From an uncultured Clostridia bacterium (lineage in GTDB: Bacteria > Bacillota > Clostridia > Oscillospirales > Acutalibacteraceae): DNA of 25,681 nt. The DNA lies in the NCBI GenBank assembly GCA_947623215.1, contig CANQGN010000004.1, forward strand, positions 1 to 25,681. The letters run 5' to 3'. Shown here in pieces: positions 15,635-22,700 of this stretch (position 1 is the first letter of the stretch; each line of letters starts with the position of its first letter). The notes under the pieces are model-generated. The model did not search any database. It was not told the origin of the DNA and saw only the letters and a program-made list of their open reading frames with translations. A program made the position numbers and the translations under genes.

Positions 15635-17038
15635 TTAGTCGCCGAAAAAGACGGCGATAGCCCGGTAGGTCATATACACGTCTACTTTAGAGACTACCTC
15701 AAAGGGGGCGTGCATACACAGCACCGGCACCCCCAAGTCTATGGTGTCTACGTCTAAATTGGCAATATATTTGGCCACGGTGCCGCCGCCGCCGTTATCA
15801 ACCTTGCCCAGCTCGCCGGTTTGCCACACCACGCCGGCGGCGTCCATACGGCGGCGAATGTCGCCGGTAAATTCGGCCGAGGCGTCAGAGGTGTCGTACT
15901 TGCCCCGTGCGCCGGTGTATTTGGTAATGACCGCGCCGCTGCCGAGGTAGCTGGCGTTGCGTTTTTCAAAAGCGTCGGCAAAGGTGGGGTCGTAGGCGGC
16001 GTTTACGTCTGCCGAAAGGCAGGTAGAGGCAGAAAAAATCTCCCGCGCGCGGCAGCCGAAGGCCTCCGCCAAATCCTCTATAAAATAGCGGAAGTAGGCA
16101 GATTGCAGGCCGGTGTTGCCGTCTGACCCCGTTTCTTCTTTGTCGGTCAGCACGGTAACGGCGGTGTATTCCGGCTGGTCCAGCTGCAATGCCGCCATGA
16201 GCGCCGGGTAGGCGCACACGCGGTCGTCTTGCCCGTAGCCGCCAATCATAGAGCGGTCAAAGCCGATTTCAACCGGCCGCCCGGCCGGTACGGCCTCTAA
16301 CTCGGCCGACAAAAAGTCGGCTTCGCACATGCCGTAGCGCTCAAAGAGCAGCTGCAGCACCCGCAGCTTTACCTGCTCGCTTTCTTCATCGTTGTTAAAG
16401 GGGCGGCTGCCCACCAGCAAATTCAGCTCTTCGCCCCGCACCCCGTCAGAGAGGGTGCGTTTGTCCTGACTCGCGGCGAGATGCGGCAGCAAATCGGTTA
16501 CCACAAAGCAGGGGTCGCCCGGCTGGTCGCCAATGTTTACCGTTTGGCGGCTGCCGTCGCGCAGCACCACCACCCCGTGCAGCGCCATGGGCACGGTGGG
16601 CCACTGGTATTTGCGAATGCCGCCGTAGTAGTGGGTTTTCAGGTAGGCGAGCTCGTCTGCCTCGTACAGCGGGTGCTGCTTTAAGTCCAGCCGGGGGGAG
16701 TCGATATGGGCGGCGGCAATACGCACCCCTTCGCGCGGGGAGCGCTTGCCAATGACCGCCAGCACCACCGCTTTGTCGCGGTTTACGCGGTAAACCCGGT
16801 CGCCGGGCTTGTAGGCGGCGTCCGGCATGAGCGGCACAAAGCCCGCCGCCTCCAGCGCGCGCGTGGCCCACGCGGCGGCCTCTCGCTCGGTTTTGGCCTC
16901 GGCTAAGAAGTCCATATACCCTTTACAAAATTCTTCTACCGCCTGTTCTTCCCCGGCCGCCAGCCGGTTCCAGCCGTTTTGGCGGGTTTCGGCCAGCTGT
17001 TTTTTCAGCTCGGCCGCTTTGCTTGTTTGTTCTGCCAT
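15635..17038 (-). CDS. M18 family zinc aminopeptidase
   Basis: A 467-aa cytosolic metallo-aminopeptidase that removes N-terminal residues from peptides. The length and motifs fit family M18. Likely metal and catalytic residues are visible in order: His111 and Asp113 in AAHIDSPRLDLK, Asp271/272 in GQDDRVCAY, Glu301/302 in DKEETGSDGNTG, Asp344 in SADVNAAYDP and His443 in CMHAPFEV. The ATG at 17036-17038 follows AAGGAGCG, which overlaps the end of the regulator gene 6 bp upstream, so the two are co-transcribed and possibly coupled. Exact peptide preference cannot be inferred. Confidence 0.95.
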   Translation of the reverse strand: MAEQTSKAAELKKQLAETRQNGWNRLAAGEEQAVEEFCKGYMDFLAEAKTEREAAAWATRALEAAGFVPLMPDAAYKPGDRVYRVNRDKAVVLAVIGKRSPREGVRIAAAHIDSPRLDLKQHPLYEADELAYLKTHYYGGIRKYQWPTVPMALHGVVVLRDGSRQTVNIGDQPGDPCFVVTDLLPHLAASQDKRTLSDGVRGEELNLLVGSRPFNNDEESEQVKLRVLQLLFERYGMCEADFLSAELEAVPAGRPVEIGFDRSMIGGYGQDDRVCAYPALMAALQLDQPEYTAVTVLTDKEETGSDGNTGLQSAYFRYFIEDLAEAFGCRAREIFSASTCLSADVNAAYDPTFADAFEKRNASYLGSGAVITKYTGARGKYDTSDASAEFTGDIRRRMDAAGVVWQTGELGKVDNGGGGTVAKYIANLDVDTIDLGVPVLCMHAPFEVVSKVDVYMTYRAIAVFFGD

Positions 17039-17044
17039 GTCGTG

Positions 17045-17650
17045 TTATCGCTCCTTCATTTCTTGTTCCGCCTCGTGCAATAAGCGCACCAGGCGGGGGA
17101 ATTCCTGTGGATAATGCTCCGCCAGCCCCGCAAACCCGGCGGTCAGTGCCTCCGCCTGTACGGGCGGGGCGCCCCCTTCACCGGCAAGCAGGCAGCTTAG
17201 CTTTGCCTCGCTTACCTGCATGGCGGCGTCGGCCAGCGCCCGGTAGGCGTAGGGCGAGCAGGTAAAGTCCTCCCCCTGTTCGCCCCCGGCGTAAAGCAGC
17301 CGAAACAGCCGGTAGCAGGCCATGGCCATAAACCGGTAGGCCGGGCCGCGCAGCGCTTCGCCCGCCTCGCCCTTTAGCGAGTCAAACACAATGTGCACCG
17401 CCGCCAGCAGCTGCGCTTCCTCCGGCGGCAGGGGGTCGGCCGCCTCTTCCGGCGGGCGCAGCAGCCGGTCGCAGCTCACCCCGTAAAAGGCCGAGGCCCG
17501 CAGCAAAAAGTCTAAACTGCAGGCCCGCAGCCCTTTCTCGTAGTGAGAGAGCAGCGACTGCGAAATACCCAGCTGCTCGGCGGCCGCCTTTTGGGTAACG
17601 CCTTTTTGCCGCCGCAGGGCGGTCATGTTGTAGGCAAATGCGTTGCTCAT
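17045..17650 (-). CDS. Cro/C1-type helix-turn-helix transcriptional regulator
   Basis: A 201-aa DNA-binding protein. Residues about 8-62 form an HTH_3/XRE domain: NMTALRRQKGVTQKAAAEQL, then GISQSLLSHYEKGLRACSLD and LLRASAFYGVSCDRLL. The remaining 135 residues are alpha-helical, alanine- and leucine-rich and not recognised, perhaps a dimerisation or ligand domain. GGAGGAAC precedes the ATG. It is transcribed divergently from the histidine phosphatase from an overlapping promoter, so it may control that gene, itself and the downstream peptidase. The target is inferred from arrangement only. Confidence 0.88.
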   Translation of the reverse strand: MSNAFAYNMTALRRQKGVTQKAAAEQLGISQSLLSHYEKGLRACSLDFLLRASAFYGVSCDRLLRPPEEAADPLPPEEAQLLAAVHIVFDSLKGEAGEALRGPAYRFMAMACYRLFRLLYAGGEQGEDFTCSPYAYRALADAAMQVSEAKLSCLLAGEGGAPPVQAEALTAGFAGLAEHYPQEFPRLVRLLHEAEQEMKER

Positions 17651-17685
17651 GCGGCCGTTCCTCCTTTTTTGCCCGGCAAGGGGGC

Positions 17686-17714
17686 TTGTATTTATACATA
17701 TAGTATATTATAAT
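17686..17714 (+). promoter_or_regulatory. Promoter of the histidine phosphatase, sharing its -10 with the divergent gene
   Basis: TTGTAT (17686-17691) and TATAAT (17709-17714) are 17 bp apart. The predicted start lies about 30 bp before the ATG at 17751, with AAAGGGG as ribosome site between them. Confidence 0.75.
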
Positions 17715-17735
17715 AGAGTAGAGATTATTTGTAAA
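17707..17735 (-). promoter_or_regulatory. Promoter of the HTH regulator, overlapping the plus-strand -10
   Basis: On the minus strand TTTACA (17730-17735) and TATAAT (17707-17712) are 17 bp apart. The octamer ATTATAAT is self-complementary, so both strands use overlapping -10 hexamers that share four bases (17709-17712). Only one polymerase could occupy the site at a time. Confidence 0.75.
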
Positions 17736-17750
17736 GGGGCTATTTTTGTC

Positions 17751-18356
17751 ATGAAGACCTATCGCGTGCACCTGATTCGCCACGGGCGGGAGAGCGAACC
17801 GGAACCGGACGGCTCGGTGCGGTACGTCGGCCGCACCGACCTGCCCCTGACCGAGCGCGGCCGGCAGGAGCTGCGCGACCTGGTGGCGGAGGAACCGTTT
17901 TTTCCCGTGCAGGCGGTTTACTGCGGCCCGCTGCTGCGCTGCCGCCAAACGGTAGAAATCCTCTACCCCGACCACACCCCCCGCATTGCGCCGGATTTAA
18001 CCGAATGCGACTTTGGGGAGTTTGAAAACAAAACGGCCGCCGAGCTGAAAGACCTGCCGGCCTACGCCGCATGGCTTTCGGGCGGCACGCCGCCGGGGGG
18101 CGAGCCGAACGAGCGGTTTTTTAAACGCAGCGTGGTGGGCTTTGCCAAAATTATGGAAGAAGTTATGCAGCAGGGCGAAACCGAAGTGGCGGTTTGCACC
18201 CACGGCGGGTGCATCATGGCCATTTTAGCCCAGTGCGGCCTGCCCGCCCGCACCCCCAGCGCCTGGATTTGCCAGCCGGGGCACGGCTACTCGCTGCGCA
18301 TTACCCCCACCGTGTGGCTGCGGGGGTATAAGGCAGAGGTTGTCGCCTCTTTTTAG
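17751..18356 (+). CDS. Histidine phosphatase family protein (phosphoglycerate-mutase-like)
   Basis: A 201-aa phosphohydrolase of the branch that includes GpmB and CobC. The catalytic phospho-histidine is His11 in LIRHGRESEP. Other expected residues are Arg63 in LLRCRQTVEIL, the acid Glu85 in LTECDFGEFE and His151 in CTHGGCIMA. I start at the ATG at 17751, after AAAGGGG and a good promoter, rather than at an upstream in-frame ATG that would run through the promoter. It is the only plus-strand gene in the window, divergent from the HTH regulator and convergent with the lipid kinase. Substrate is unknown; no cobalamin genes are nearby to argue for an alpha-ribazole phosphatase. Confidence 0.93.
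   Translation: MKTYRVHLIRHGRESEPEPDGSVRYVGRTDLPLTERGRQELRDLVAEEPFFPVQAVYCGPLLRCRQTVEILYPDHTPRIAPDLTECDFGEFENKTAAELKDLPAYAAWLSGGTPPGGEPNERFFKRSVVGFAKIMEEVMQQGETEVAVCTHGGCIMAILAQCGLPARTPSAWICQPGHGYSLRITPTVWLRGYKAEVVASF
18335..18354 (+). terminator. Short hairpin with T-tract overlapping the phosphatase stop codon
   Basis: AGAGG (18335-18339) pairs with CCTCT (18346-18350) around a six-base loop, followed at once by TTTT (18351-18354) running into TAG. The stem is only five pairs, so termination strength is doubtful. It would separate this gene from the convergent lipid kinase whose stop codon is 10 bp away. Confidence 0.4.
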
Positions 18357-18366
18357 CAATTTAAAT

Positions 18367-19293
18367 TTAAGCCTGCGGCTGCGGCGGAATGTGAAAATCG
18401 CTGCCGCGCGGCAGCCAAAAGCGCAAAAAGCCCGGCCGCAGGCAAAGGGTCACGTCTTGGGCTCGAAACACTTCGCCGTCTAAATTCAGCGCCATTTCTT
18501 TCTCTGCCGTTACCCGCAGGGTATGCCCCTGCCGGTAATGGCAAATGGGGTAGCTAAGGTGCTCGCCCCTGGCGTACCGCCGCAAAAGAGAGAGCACCCG
18601 CAGGCGAGAGACGGCGGTAATGCTTAAACTGTCCAGCAATCCGTCGTTCGGCCGGGCGTGGGGGGCGCTTTCAAACCCGCCGCCGTAAAACCGGCCGTTG
18701 GCCGCCACCGCAAGCAGGTACTCCCCCGGCTGCGGTGGGCCGCCGTCTACCGAAATGGTAAAGCGGTGGCGAATGGCGGTAAAAAAGCAGACCAGCAGCG
18801 CGAGCACGTAGGCCGCCTGCCCGCCCACCAGCGGCAGGCGGCGAAAAGCGTCTTTATGGGCGCACACCTGCGCGTCCAGCCCAAGCGAAGCCTGGTTTAA
18901 GCAATAGTGCTCGCCGGCCTGCAATACGTCCAGCCGCACCTCTCGCCCCGCCAGCTGGTCTTCTAAGCTTTCAAAATGCTCGCGGCCGGTAAAAGAGCGT
19001 AAAAAGTCGTTGCCGGTGCCGCAGGGCAGAACCCCCAGCGTGCAGTGCTCGCGCCCGGCCATGCCGTTTAGCACGTCAAACACGCTGCCGTCTCCCCCGC
19101 AGGCAAACAGCCGCAGCGGCTCGCCCGTTTCGCTAAGCGCCCGCGCCAGCCGCCGCCCGTCGCCCGGGCGCTGGGTCCACACCACCTCGGCCGCCTCGCC
19201 CCGGCTTTTAAAAAAAGTTTCAATTTTTTGCGCCAGCGCTGCGGCGCTTTTTCTTTTTCCGGCGTTCGGGTTGAGAATAAAAACGCTGCGCAT
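18367..19293 (-). CDS. Diacylglycerol kinase family lipid kinase
   Basis: A 308-aa soluble lipid kinase of the DagK/YegS/YtlR group, which phosphorylates diacylglycerol or a related membrane lipid with ATP. The nucleotide-binding signature is clear: NPNAG at 9-13, ACGGDGS at 64-70 and LPCGTGNDFLRSF at 89-101. The C-terminal beta-sandwich domain starts near residue 135 and includes LAVAANGRFYGGGF and LNLDGEV. GGGAGG precedes the ATG (19291-19293). It lies 20 bp after the rRNA methyltransferase gene and probably forms a two-gene operon with it. Which lipid it uses cannot be told from sequence. Confidence 0.93.
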   Translation of the reverse strand: MRSVFILNPNAGKRKSAAALAQKIETFFKSRGEAAEVVWTQRPGDGRRLARALSETGEPLRLFACGGDGSVFDVLNGMAGREHCTLGVLPCGTGNDFLRSFTGREHFESLEDQLAGREVRLDVLQAGEHYCLNQASLGLDAQVCAHKDAFRRLPLVGGQAAYVLALLVCFFTAIRHRFTISVDGGPPQPGEYLLAVAANGRFYGGGFESAPHARPNDGLLDSLSITAVSRLRVLSLLRRYARGEHLSYPICHYRQGHTLRVTAEKEMALNLDGEVFRAQDVTLCLRPGFLRFWLPRGSDFHIPPQPQA

Positions 19294-19313
19294 CGTTTTT
19301 TCCTCCCGACTGT

Positions 19314-20432
19314 TTATTTATAATACAGGTAATAGCGGCACTCCAACATGCCGTTGTAGAGCTTGCGGGTTTTATCGGCCGGGCGGCCGAACAATTGCTC
19401 AAACGATTCTTCGGGCGAAATGACCCCATACCGCCAGCCCGGCCGACGGGGGAACAACCGCCGCATTTGGGCGATTAACCCGGCGGCGGCCTGCCGGTCG
19501 AGCAGTCGCTCGCCGTAGGGCGGGTTGGTTACCACAATGCCGCGGGGGGTGCCCGGCGCAAAGCGCTCAAACGGAGTGGTTTGCACCGTAAGGCGGGCGG
19601 CCGTGCCCGCTTTTTTGGCGTTGGCAAGGGTTAAAGCGGTCATGGCCGGGTCGGCGTCTGCCCCCACGCAGCGAAAGGGGGCCTCGCGACGCACGGCGGC
19701 GAGCGCCCGCGCCCGCTCGGCCGCAAACAGGGCGGGGTCTACCGAACCCCACCGCTCGGCCGCGAAGCGCCGCCGCAGCCCGGGGGCGGCGTTGCAGCCG
19801 ATGAGCGCCCCCTCGATTAGAATGGTGCCCGACCCGCAAAAGGGGTCGTACAACACCGAATCTTCATACGGGCGGGCGAGCAGCACCAGCGCGGCCGCCA
19901 GCGTTTCTTTTAACGGGGCGGCCGAACCCTCTCGCCGGTAGCCCCGCTTGTGCAGCCCCGCGCCGGAGGTATCCAGCATCACGGTCGCCTCGTTTTTATG
20001 CAAAAAGAAGCGAATGGTCACGGCGGGGCCGGTCTCAACCAGCCAGTCTTGCCGGTAGGCCCCCGCCAGCCGCTTGGCCGCCGCTTTTTTAATAATCGCC
20101 TGGCAGTCCGGCAGGCTGTGCAGGGCGGAAGAAAGCGACCAGCCCTTGACCGGAAAGGCGTTTTCGCGGCCAATCCATTCTTCCAGCGGCAGGGCGGCCA
20201 CCCCCTCGAACAGCTGGTCAAAGGTCTCGGCATGAAACCGCCCCAGCACCAGCCCAACCCGCTCGGCCGTGCGCAGGCAAAGGTTGGCCCGCGCCAGCAT
20301 GGCAGGCGGGCCGCTAAACCACACCCGGCCGTTTTCGGGGCGCACGTCCGCCGCCTCTAACCGGCGCAGCTCGTCGGCCAAAATGCCCTCTAACCCAAAC
20401 AGGCAGGGGGCGCAAAATTGCAGCTCGCCCAT
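19314..20432 (-). CDS. THUMP-domain class I rRNA methyltransferase (RlmL/YpsC-like)
   Basis: A 372-aa SAM-dependent RNA methyltransferase, most likely acting on a guanine N2 in 23S rRNA as the RlmL N-terminal half does. An N-terminal ferredoxin-like and THUMP region (about 1-155) ends with LDTSGAGLHKRGYRR, typical of this family. The methyltransferase domain carries DPFCGSGTILIEGA (196-209) for SAM and the catalytic VTNPPYGERL (301-310). It lacks the second methyltransferase domain of E. coli RlmL, as is normal in Firmicutes. AAAGGGAGG precedes the ATG. A possible extended -10 (TGGTAAAAT, -10 at 20535-20540) lies about 100 bp upstream, without a convincing -35. Confidence 0.93.
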   Translation of the reverse strand: MGELQFCAPCLFGLEGILADELRRLEAADVRPENGRVWFSGPPAMLARANLCLRTAERVGLVLGRFHAETFDQLFEGVAALPLEEWIGRENAFPVKGWSLSSALHSLPDCQAIIKKAAAKRLAGAYRQDWLVETGPAVTIRFFLHKNEATVMLDTSGAGLHKRGYRREGSAAPLKETLAAALVLLARPYEDSVLYDPFCGSGTILIEGALIGCNAAPGLRRRFAAERWGSVDPALFAAERARALAAVRREAPFRCVGADADPAMTALTLANAKKAGTAARLTVQTTPFERFAPGTPRGIVVTNPPYGERLLDRQAAAGLIAQMRRLFPRRPGWRYGVISPEESFEQLFGRPADKTRKLYNGMLECRYYLYYK

Positions 20433-20537
20433 GTGCCGCCTCCCTTTTTTGCTCGCTTGACCGGCTCGGCCCCCGTGAGAGAAAAACCCGGTCGATTGGC
20501 TATGGCCGCCCCGCGCGGCCTTTTCTTCCCTCTTATT

Positions 20538-20720
20538 TTACCACACCCGGCGGCAAAAGAAAAGACCCTTTTGCGCAAACGAACCCCGCAGCGATTGGCT
20601 GCGGGGTTTCCGTTCGAGGGGGTGCGCCCGGGTATGCTGTTGTTTTTCTTCCTCTTCATGACCGGCGACGTACTGCCCCTGCATGTTGCTTTGCCCGCAA
20701 AAGAGCAGCCGGTCGGTCAT
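20538..20720 (-). pseudogene. Possible 5' stub of a sialate O-acetylesterase (SASA) gene
   Basis: A 60-codon frame starts at the ATG 20718-20720, six bases after GAGGG. It opens MTDRLLFCGQSNMQGQ, which matches the N-terminal block of SGNH/SASA esterases, including the nucleophile serine in GQSNM. After about residue 20 the similarity stops: the rest is charged and Arg-rich, and runs through the hairpin at 20582-20608. A full family member would be several hundred residues. The simplest reading is a deletion remnant, but chance resemblance remains possible. It lies 47 bp after the stop of the 3D-domain gene, on the same strand. Confidence 0.4.
20582..20608 (-). terminator. Perfect 11-bp hairpin downstream of the 3D-domain gene
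   Basis: AACCCCGCAGC (20582-20592) pairs exactly with GCTGCGGGGTT (20598-20608) around a five-base loop. On the minus strand it is followed by CGTTT, a weak uridine tract. It probably ends the transcript of the wall protein gene. The rest of the gap 20433-20767 holds the esterase-like stub and, at about 20507-20523, a small plus-strand hairpin followed by TTTTCTT. Confidence 0.65.
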
Positions 20721-20767
20721 GAGATTCCCTCTTTTTGTAAGAGAAAAGCGGTCGCCGGGGCGGGGCG

Positions 20768-21859
20768 TTACAGAATGTAAATTTCGACGTCCCGCACGCC
20801 AAATTGGCGGCACTCGGCTTCGCTTGAAAAATACAAATCTACCGTAACCGGGCCGGAAATAAATCCGCCGGTGTCGGCCGCCTTGGCGTAGCCGTAGTAG
20901 TAGCTGCCGTCGGCCGTTTTAATATACATCATGGTGCCGTAGGGAATTTCGCTGGGGTCTACGGCAATATAGCCCAGCTGGGCCAGCGGGCCGGTAGAGG
21001 TAAGCCCGCCTTCAGAGGCGGTGTAGGCGGTGGCAATGCCGTTGATTTGCCGCCGGTAGCTCAGAGGGCGGCCGTCGTCGTCTACCGCGATGGGCTGGTC
21101 GGGGCAAAGGGGCGACACCAGTTTTTCATTCAGCGCTTCGTCGGTGGTTACCGCCTCTCCCTTGGGGTAAACCTTAGTGCCGCGCAGCACCACTTCGTCC
21201 TTAGGGGCTACGGCCAGCGTGGCAGAAAGCGCGGTGCGCTCTACCCGCTCGCCGTCTACCCATTTTTCGTTATAGACCACCGTTTGGCTGCCGTTGGCGC
21301 CGGCCGTTTTTACCCTGGTTTGGCCCTTGGGCAGCGAGGCGGTCTCTTCATAAGTTACGCCGTAGGCAACGGGCTCGGTAACGGTATCTCTGGTAAAGCG
21401 CACCCGCTGCACCACAATGTCGCAGTTTTCGTTATAAATCGTATCAACGGCGGGGGTTACCAGGTCGCGGCGGCCCACCGTTACGCCCAAAGAGTCCAGC
21501 GCGCTTTGCACGGTGTTCGTGCGGGCGGTCAGGGTTTTGGTTTCGCCGTCTGCCCGAACCGTAAGGGTAAAGAGGGGGCTGACCCGCAGCACTTCGCCCT
21601 CTTCGGTTTGCTCGTAGTCGTATTCCCCGGCGGCGGCTTCAATACCCGCCTGCTCTAACATGCCCTCTACGTCGGTCGCGGTTACCTCTGCCGGCTGGCA
21701 AAGGCCGTTATAATACACCGCAACCGTGCGGGCGGGGCTGTGCAGCCCCGAAAGCGTGAGCGCCGCCGCAAAAGCAAAGAGGCAAACGCCGGCAAATAAA
21801 GAGCTGCGCAGTTTAAACTTTCGTTTCGCACATCGTCGGGGGTTGATTTGATCGGTCAT
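20768..21859 (-). CDS. YabE-like cell-wall protein with DUF348, G5 and 3D domains
   Basis: A 363-aa wall-associated protein, probably a lytic transglycosylase-type hydrolase of peptidoglycan. An N-terminal membrane anchor or signal (about 18-40, LFAGVCLFAFAAALTLSGL) precedes two DUF348-type repeats (about 43-150, such as RTVAVYYNGLCQPAEVTATD and KTLTARTNTVQSALDSLGV). A G5 domain follows (about 155-235, TEPVAYGVTYEET). The C-terminal 3D domain (about 265-363) contains LGYIAVDPSEIPYGTMMYI, AADTGGFISG and VDLYFSS, with the conserved aspartates of the family. AAAGGTG precedes the ATG. A consensus promoter and a structured leader lie upstream, so expression is probably tightly controlled, as for yabE-type genes elsewhere. 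Confidence 0.93.
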   Translation of the reverse strand: MTDQINPRRCAKRKFKLRSSLFAGVCLFAFAAALTLSGLHSPARTVAVYYNGLCQPAEVTATDVEGMLEQAGIEAAAGEYDYEQTEEGEVLRVSPLFTLTVRADGETKTLTARTNTVQSALDSLGVTVGRRDLVTPAVDTIYNENCDIVVQRVRFTRDTVTEPVAYGVTYEETASLPKGQTRVKTAGANGSQTVVYNEKWVDGERVERTALSATLAVAPKDEVVLRGTKVYPKGEAVTTDEALNEKLVSPLCPDQPIAVDDDGRPLSYRRQINGIATAYTASEGGLTSTGPLAQLGYIAVDPSEIPYGTMMYIKTADGSYYYGYAKAADTGGFISGPVTVDLYFSSEAECRQFGVRDVEIYIL

Positions 21860-21880
21860 GAAAAATTCACCTTTCTGTTT

Positions 21881-21993
21881 TCCCGTTCGCCTAACGGGAG
21901 GGGGGTCGCAGCGGGCGGCCGGGGCCGGTCGCTGCGGTCGGCACTGCCCGCCTTAAGGCGAGGGGCGGCGTGTGTTCAGCTCCCCTCGCCTTA
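21881..21993 (-). promoter_or_regulatory. Structured 5' leader with three hairpins ahead of the 3D-domain gene
   Basis: On the minus strand the leader of about 150 nt contains a perfect 12-bp stem (21982-21993 with 21954-21965, 16-base loop), a GC-rich hairpin closed by CGCAGCG/CGCTGCG (21907-21936), and a 7-bp hairpin TCCCGTT/AACGGGA (21881-21899). The last lies just ahead of the ribosome site. None has a uridine tract, so control would act on translation or stability. I do not recognise the ydaO/c-di-AMP consensus or any other known riboswitch. Confidence 0.55.
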
Positions 21994-22018
21994 CGGACAG
22001 TTTTGCCGGAACACGTGA

Positions 22019-22047
22019 ATTATATGCACCGAAAATTGGTTTGTCAA
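22019..22047 (-). promoter_or_regulatory. Consensus promoter of the 3D-domain gene
   Basis: On the minus strand TTGACA (22042-22047) and TATAAT (22019-22024) are perfect consensus hexamers separated by 17 bp. Transcription would start near 22012, about 150 nt before the ATG at 21859. Such a strong promoter makes it likely that the structured leader holds expression back. Confidence 0.9.
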
Positions 22048-22108
22048 CCGTTTGCGGGCGAATAAAATTCAGAGGATTTACCAAACTTTTAGTTCTGTAA
22101 AAATAAAT

Positions 22109-22134
22109 AAAAGGTTACAGACTTGTAACCTTTT
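22109..22134 (-). terminator. Perfect 11-bp hairpin with a uridine-rich tail
   Basis: AAAAGGTTACA (22109-22119) pairs exactly with TGTAACCTTTT (22124-22134) around GACT. On the minus strand the 3' side continues TTTTATTTATTTTT, a good intrinsic terminator just upstream of the 3D-domain promoter. On the plus strand it ends TTTTC and could also work. It would end any transcript entering from the jag side. Confidence 0.7.
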
Positions 22135-22140
22135 CTATAT

Positions 22141-22612
22141 CTTGTGGTTGGAAAAACGAAAACCACAAGTCGCTTGGCAAATTGACCATGAAAATCGATG
22201 CCCGCTTTTTAAGAATTTGTTTTAGCAGGTTTTTACTTGGTTTCTTCGTGTTTTGGCGTTTTTTCTTTGTTTTTGCAATCGTTAAAAATAGAACGCAGCC
22301 GGAAAGCAGCCAAAACCTCGCCGAAAAGACCGGGTTTTTTGTGGATTTTGCCCACCGCCGCCGGTCATTTAGGGGATTGCCGCCTCTCTTGCCCCCCAAG
22401 AGGGGTCGCTTTTTTCTTTTAAGATATTTGAAAAATGATGAATGAGAAGAGAAAGTGGGAACGGCAGGGGGGAAAAGCGGCGCAACCGCTCCCACTTTTT
22501 GCCAAAATTCGGCTTTTTTTGCACGTTTGCCCGCCCCACGTAACCCCCACGCACCGCCGCGAGGAAGGGGAGAAAACCCCCTGCCCGCCAAGCTGAACCC
22601 AAGCTAAGCGCA
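22141..22612. other. Gene-free, hairpin-rich intergenic region
   Basis: No convincing gene is seen between jag and the 3D-domain gene. Structures visible are CTTGTGGTT/AACCACAAG (22141-22169) and AAAGTGGGA/TCCCACTTT (22452-22498, with an inner GCGG/CCGC stem). The second is followed by TTTTT on the plus strand, like a plus-strand terminator. An 85-codon plus-strand frame (ATG 22188 to stop 22445), rich in Phe with one hydrophobic stretch, ends just before that hairpin. It has no ribosome site and atypical codons (AGA, AGG), so I do not call it a gene. Minus-strand frames here are Lys/Arg/Pro-rich and unlike real proteins. Confidence 0.6.
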
Positions 22613-22660
22613 GCAAGGCGGCCGCTCCCCCTTTACCAGTAGGGGCAGCGGCCGCCTTGC
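22613..22660 (-). other. Very strong 48-nt hairpin after jag
   Basis: GCAAGGCGGCCGCT (22613-22626) pairs exactly with 22647-22660. A further CCCCT/AGGGG stem continues inward after one mismatch, giving about 19 pairs. It starts 40 bp after the jag stop codon. Neither strand has a T-tract, so it is either a processed 3' end of the yidC-jag transcript or the 5' hairpin of a separate RNA. Confidence 0.7.
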
Positions 22661-22667
22661 GATACAT

Positions 22668-22696
22668 ATTATATTATAGTAAGAATCAACCGGCAA
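22668..22696 (-). promoter_or_regulatory. Possible promoter facing the gene-free region after jag
   Basis: On the minus strand TTGCCG (22691-22696) and TATAAT (22668-22673) are 17 bp apart, immediately after the jag stop codon. A second TATAAT overlaps at 22673-22678. Transcription would start near 22660, exactly at the foot of the 48-nt hairpin. The -35 is only moderate. Confidence 0.45.
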
Positions 22697-22700
22697 GCCG

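Noticed and set aside
17106..17114. Perfect DnaA box TGTGGATAA
   Set aside because: A single copy inside the HTH regulator coding sequence, about 8 kb from the expected origin, with no cluster; most likely chance.
17382..17975. A 197-codon minus-strand frame running from the regulator into the phosphatase gene
   Set aside because: It is antisense to the histidine phosphatase, crosses the divergent promoter region and overlaps the regulator out of frame.
21860..22012. c-di-AMP (ydaO) riboswitch upstream of the 3D-domain gene
   Set aside because: Position and gene class fit, but the conserved ydaO sequence blocks I know are not recognisable; only generic hairpins are seen.
22115..22591. A 158-codon minus-strand frame after jag
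   Set aside because: Lys/Arg/Pro-rich composition, no ribosome site, runs through several hairpins, and resembles no protein family.
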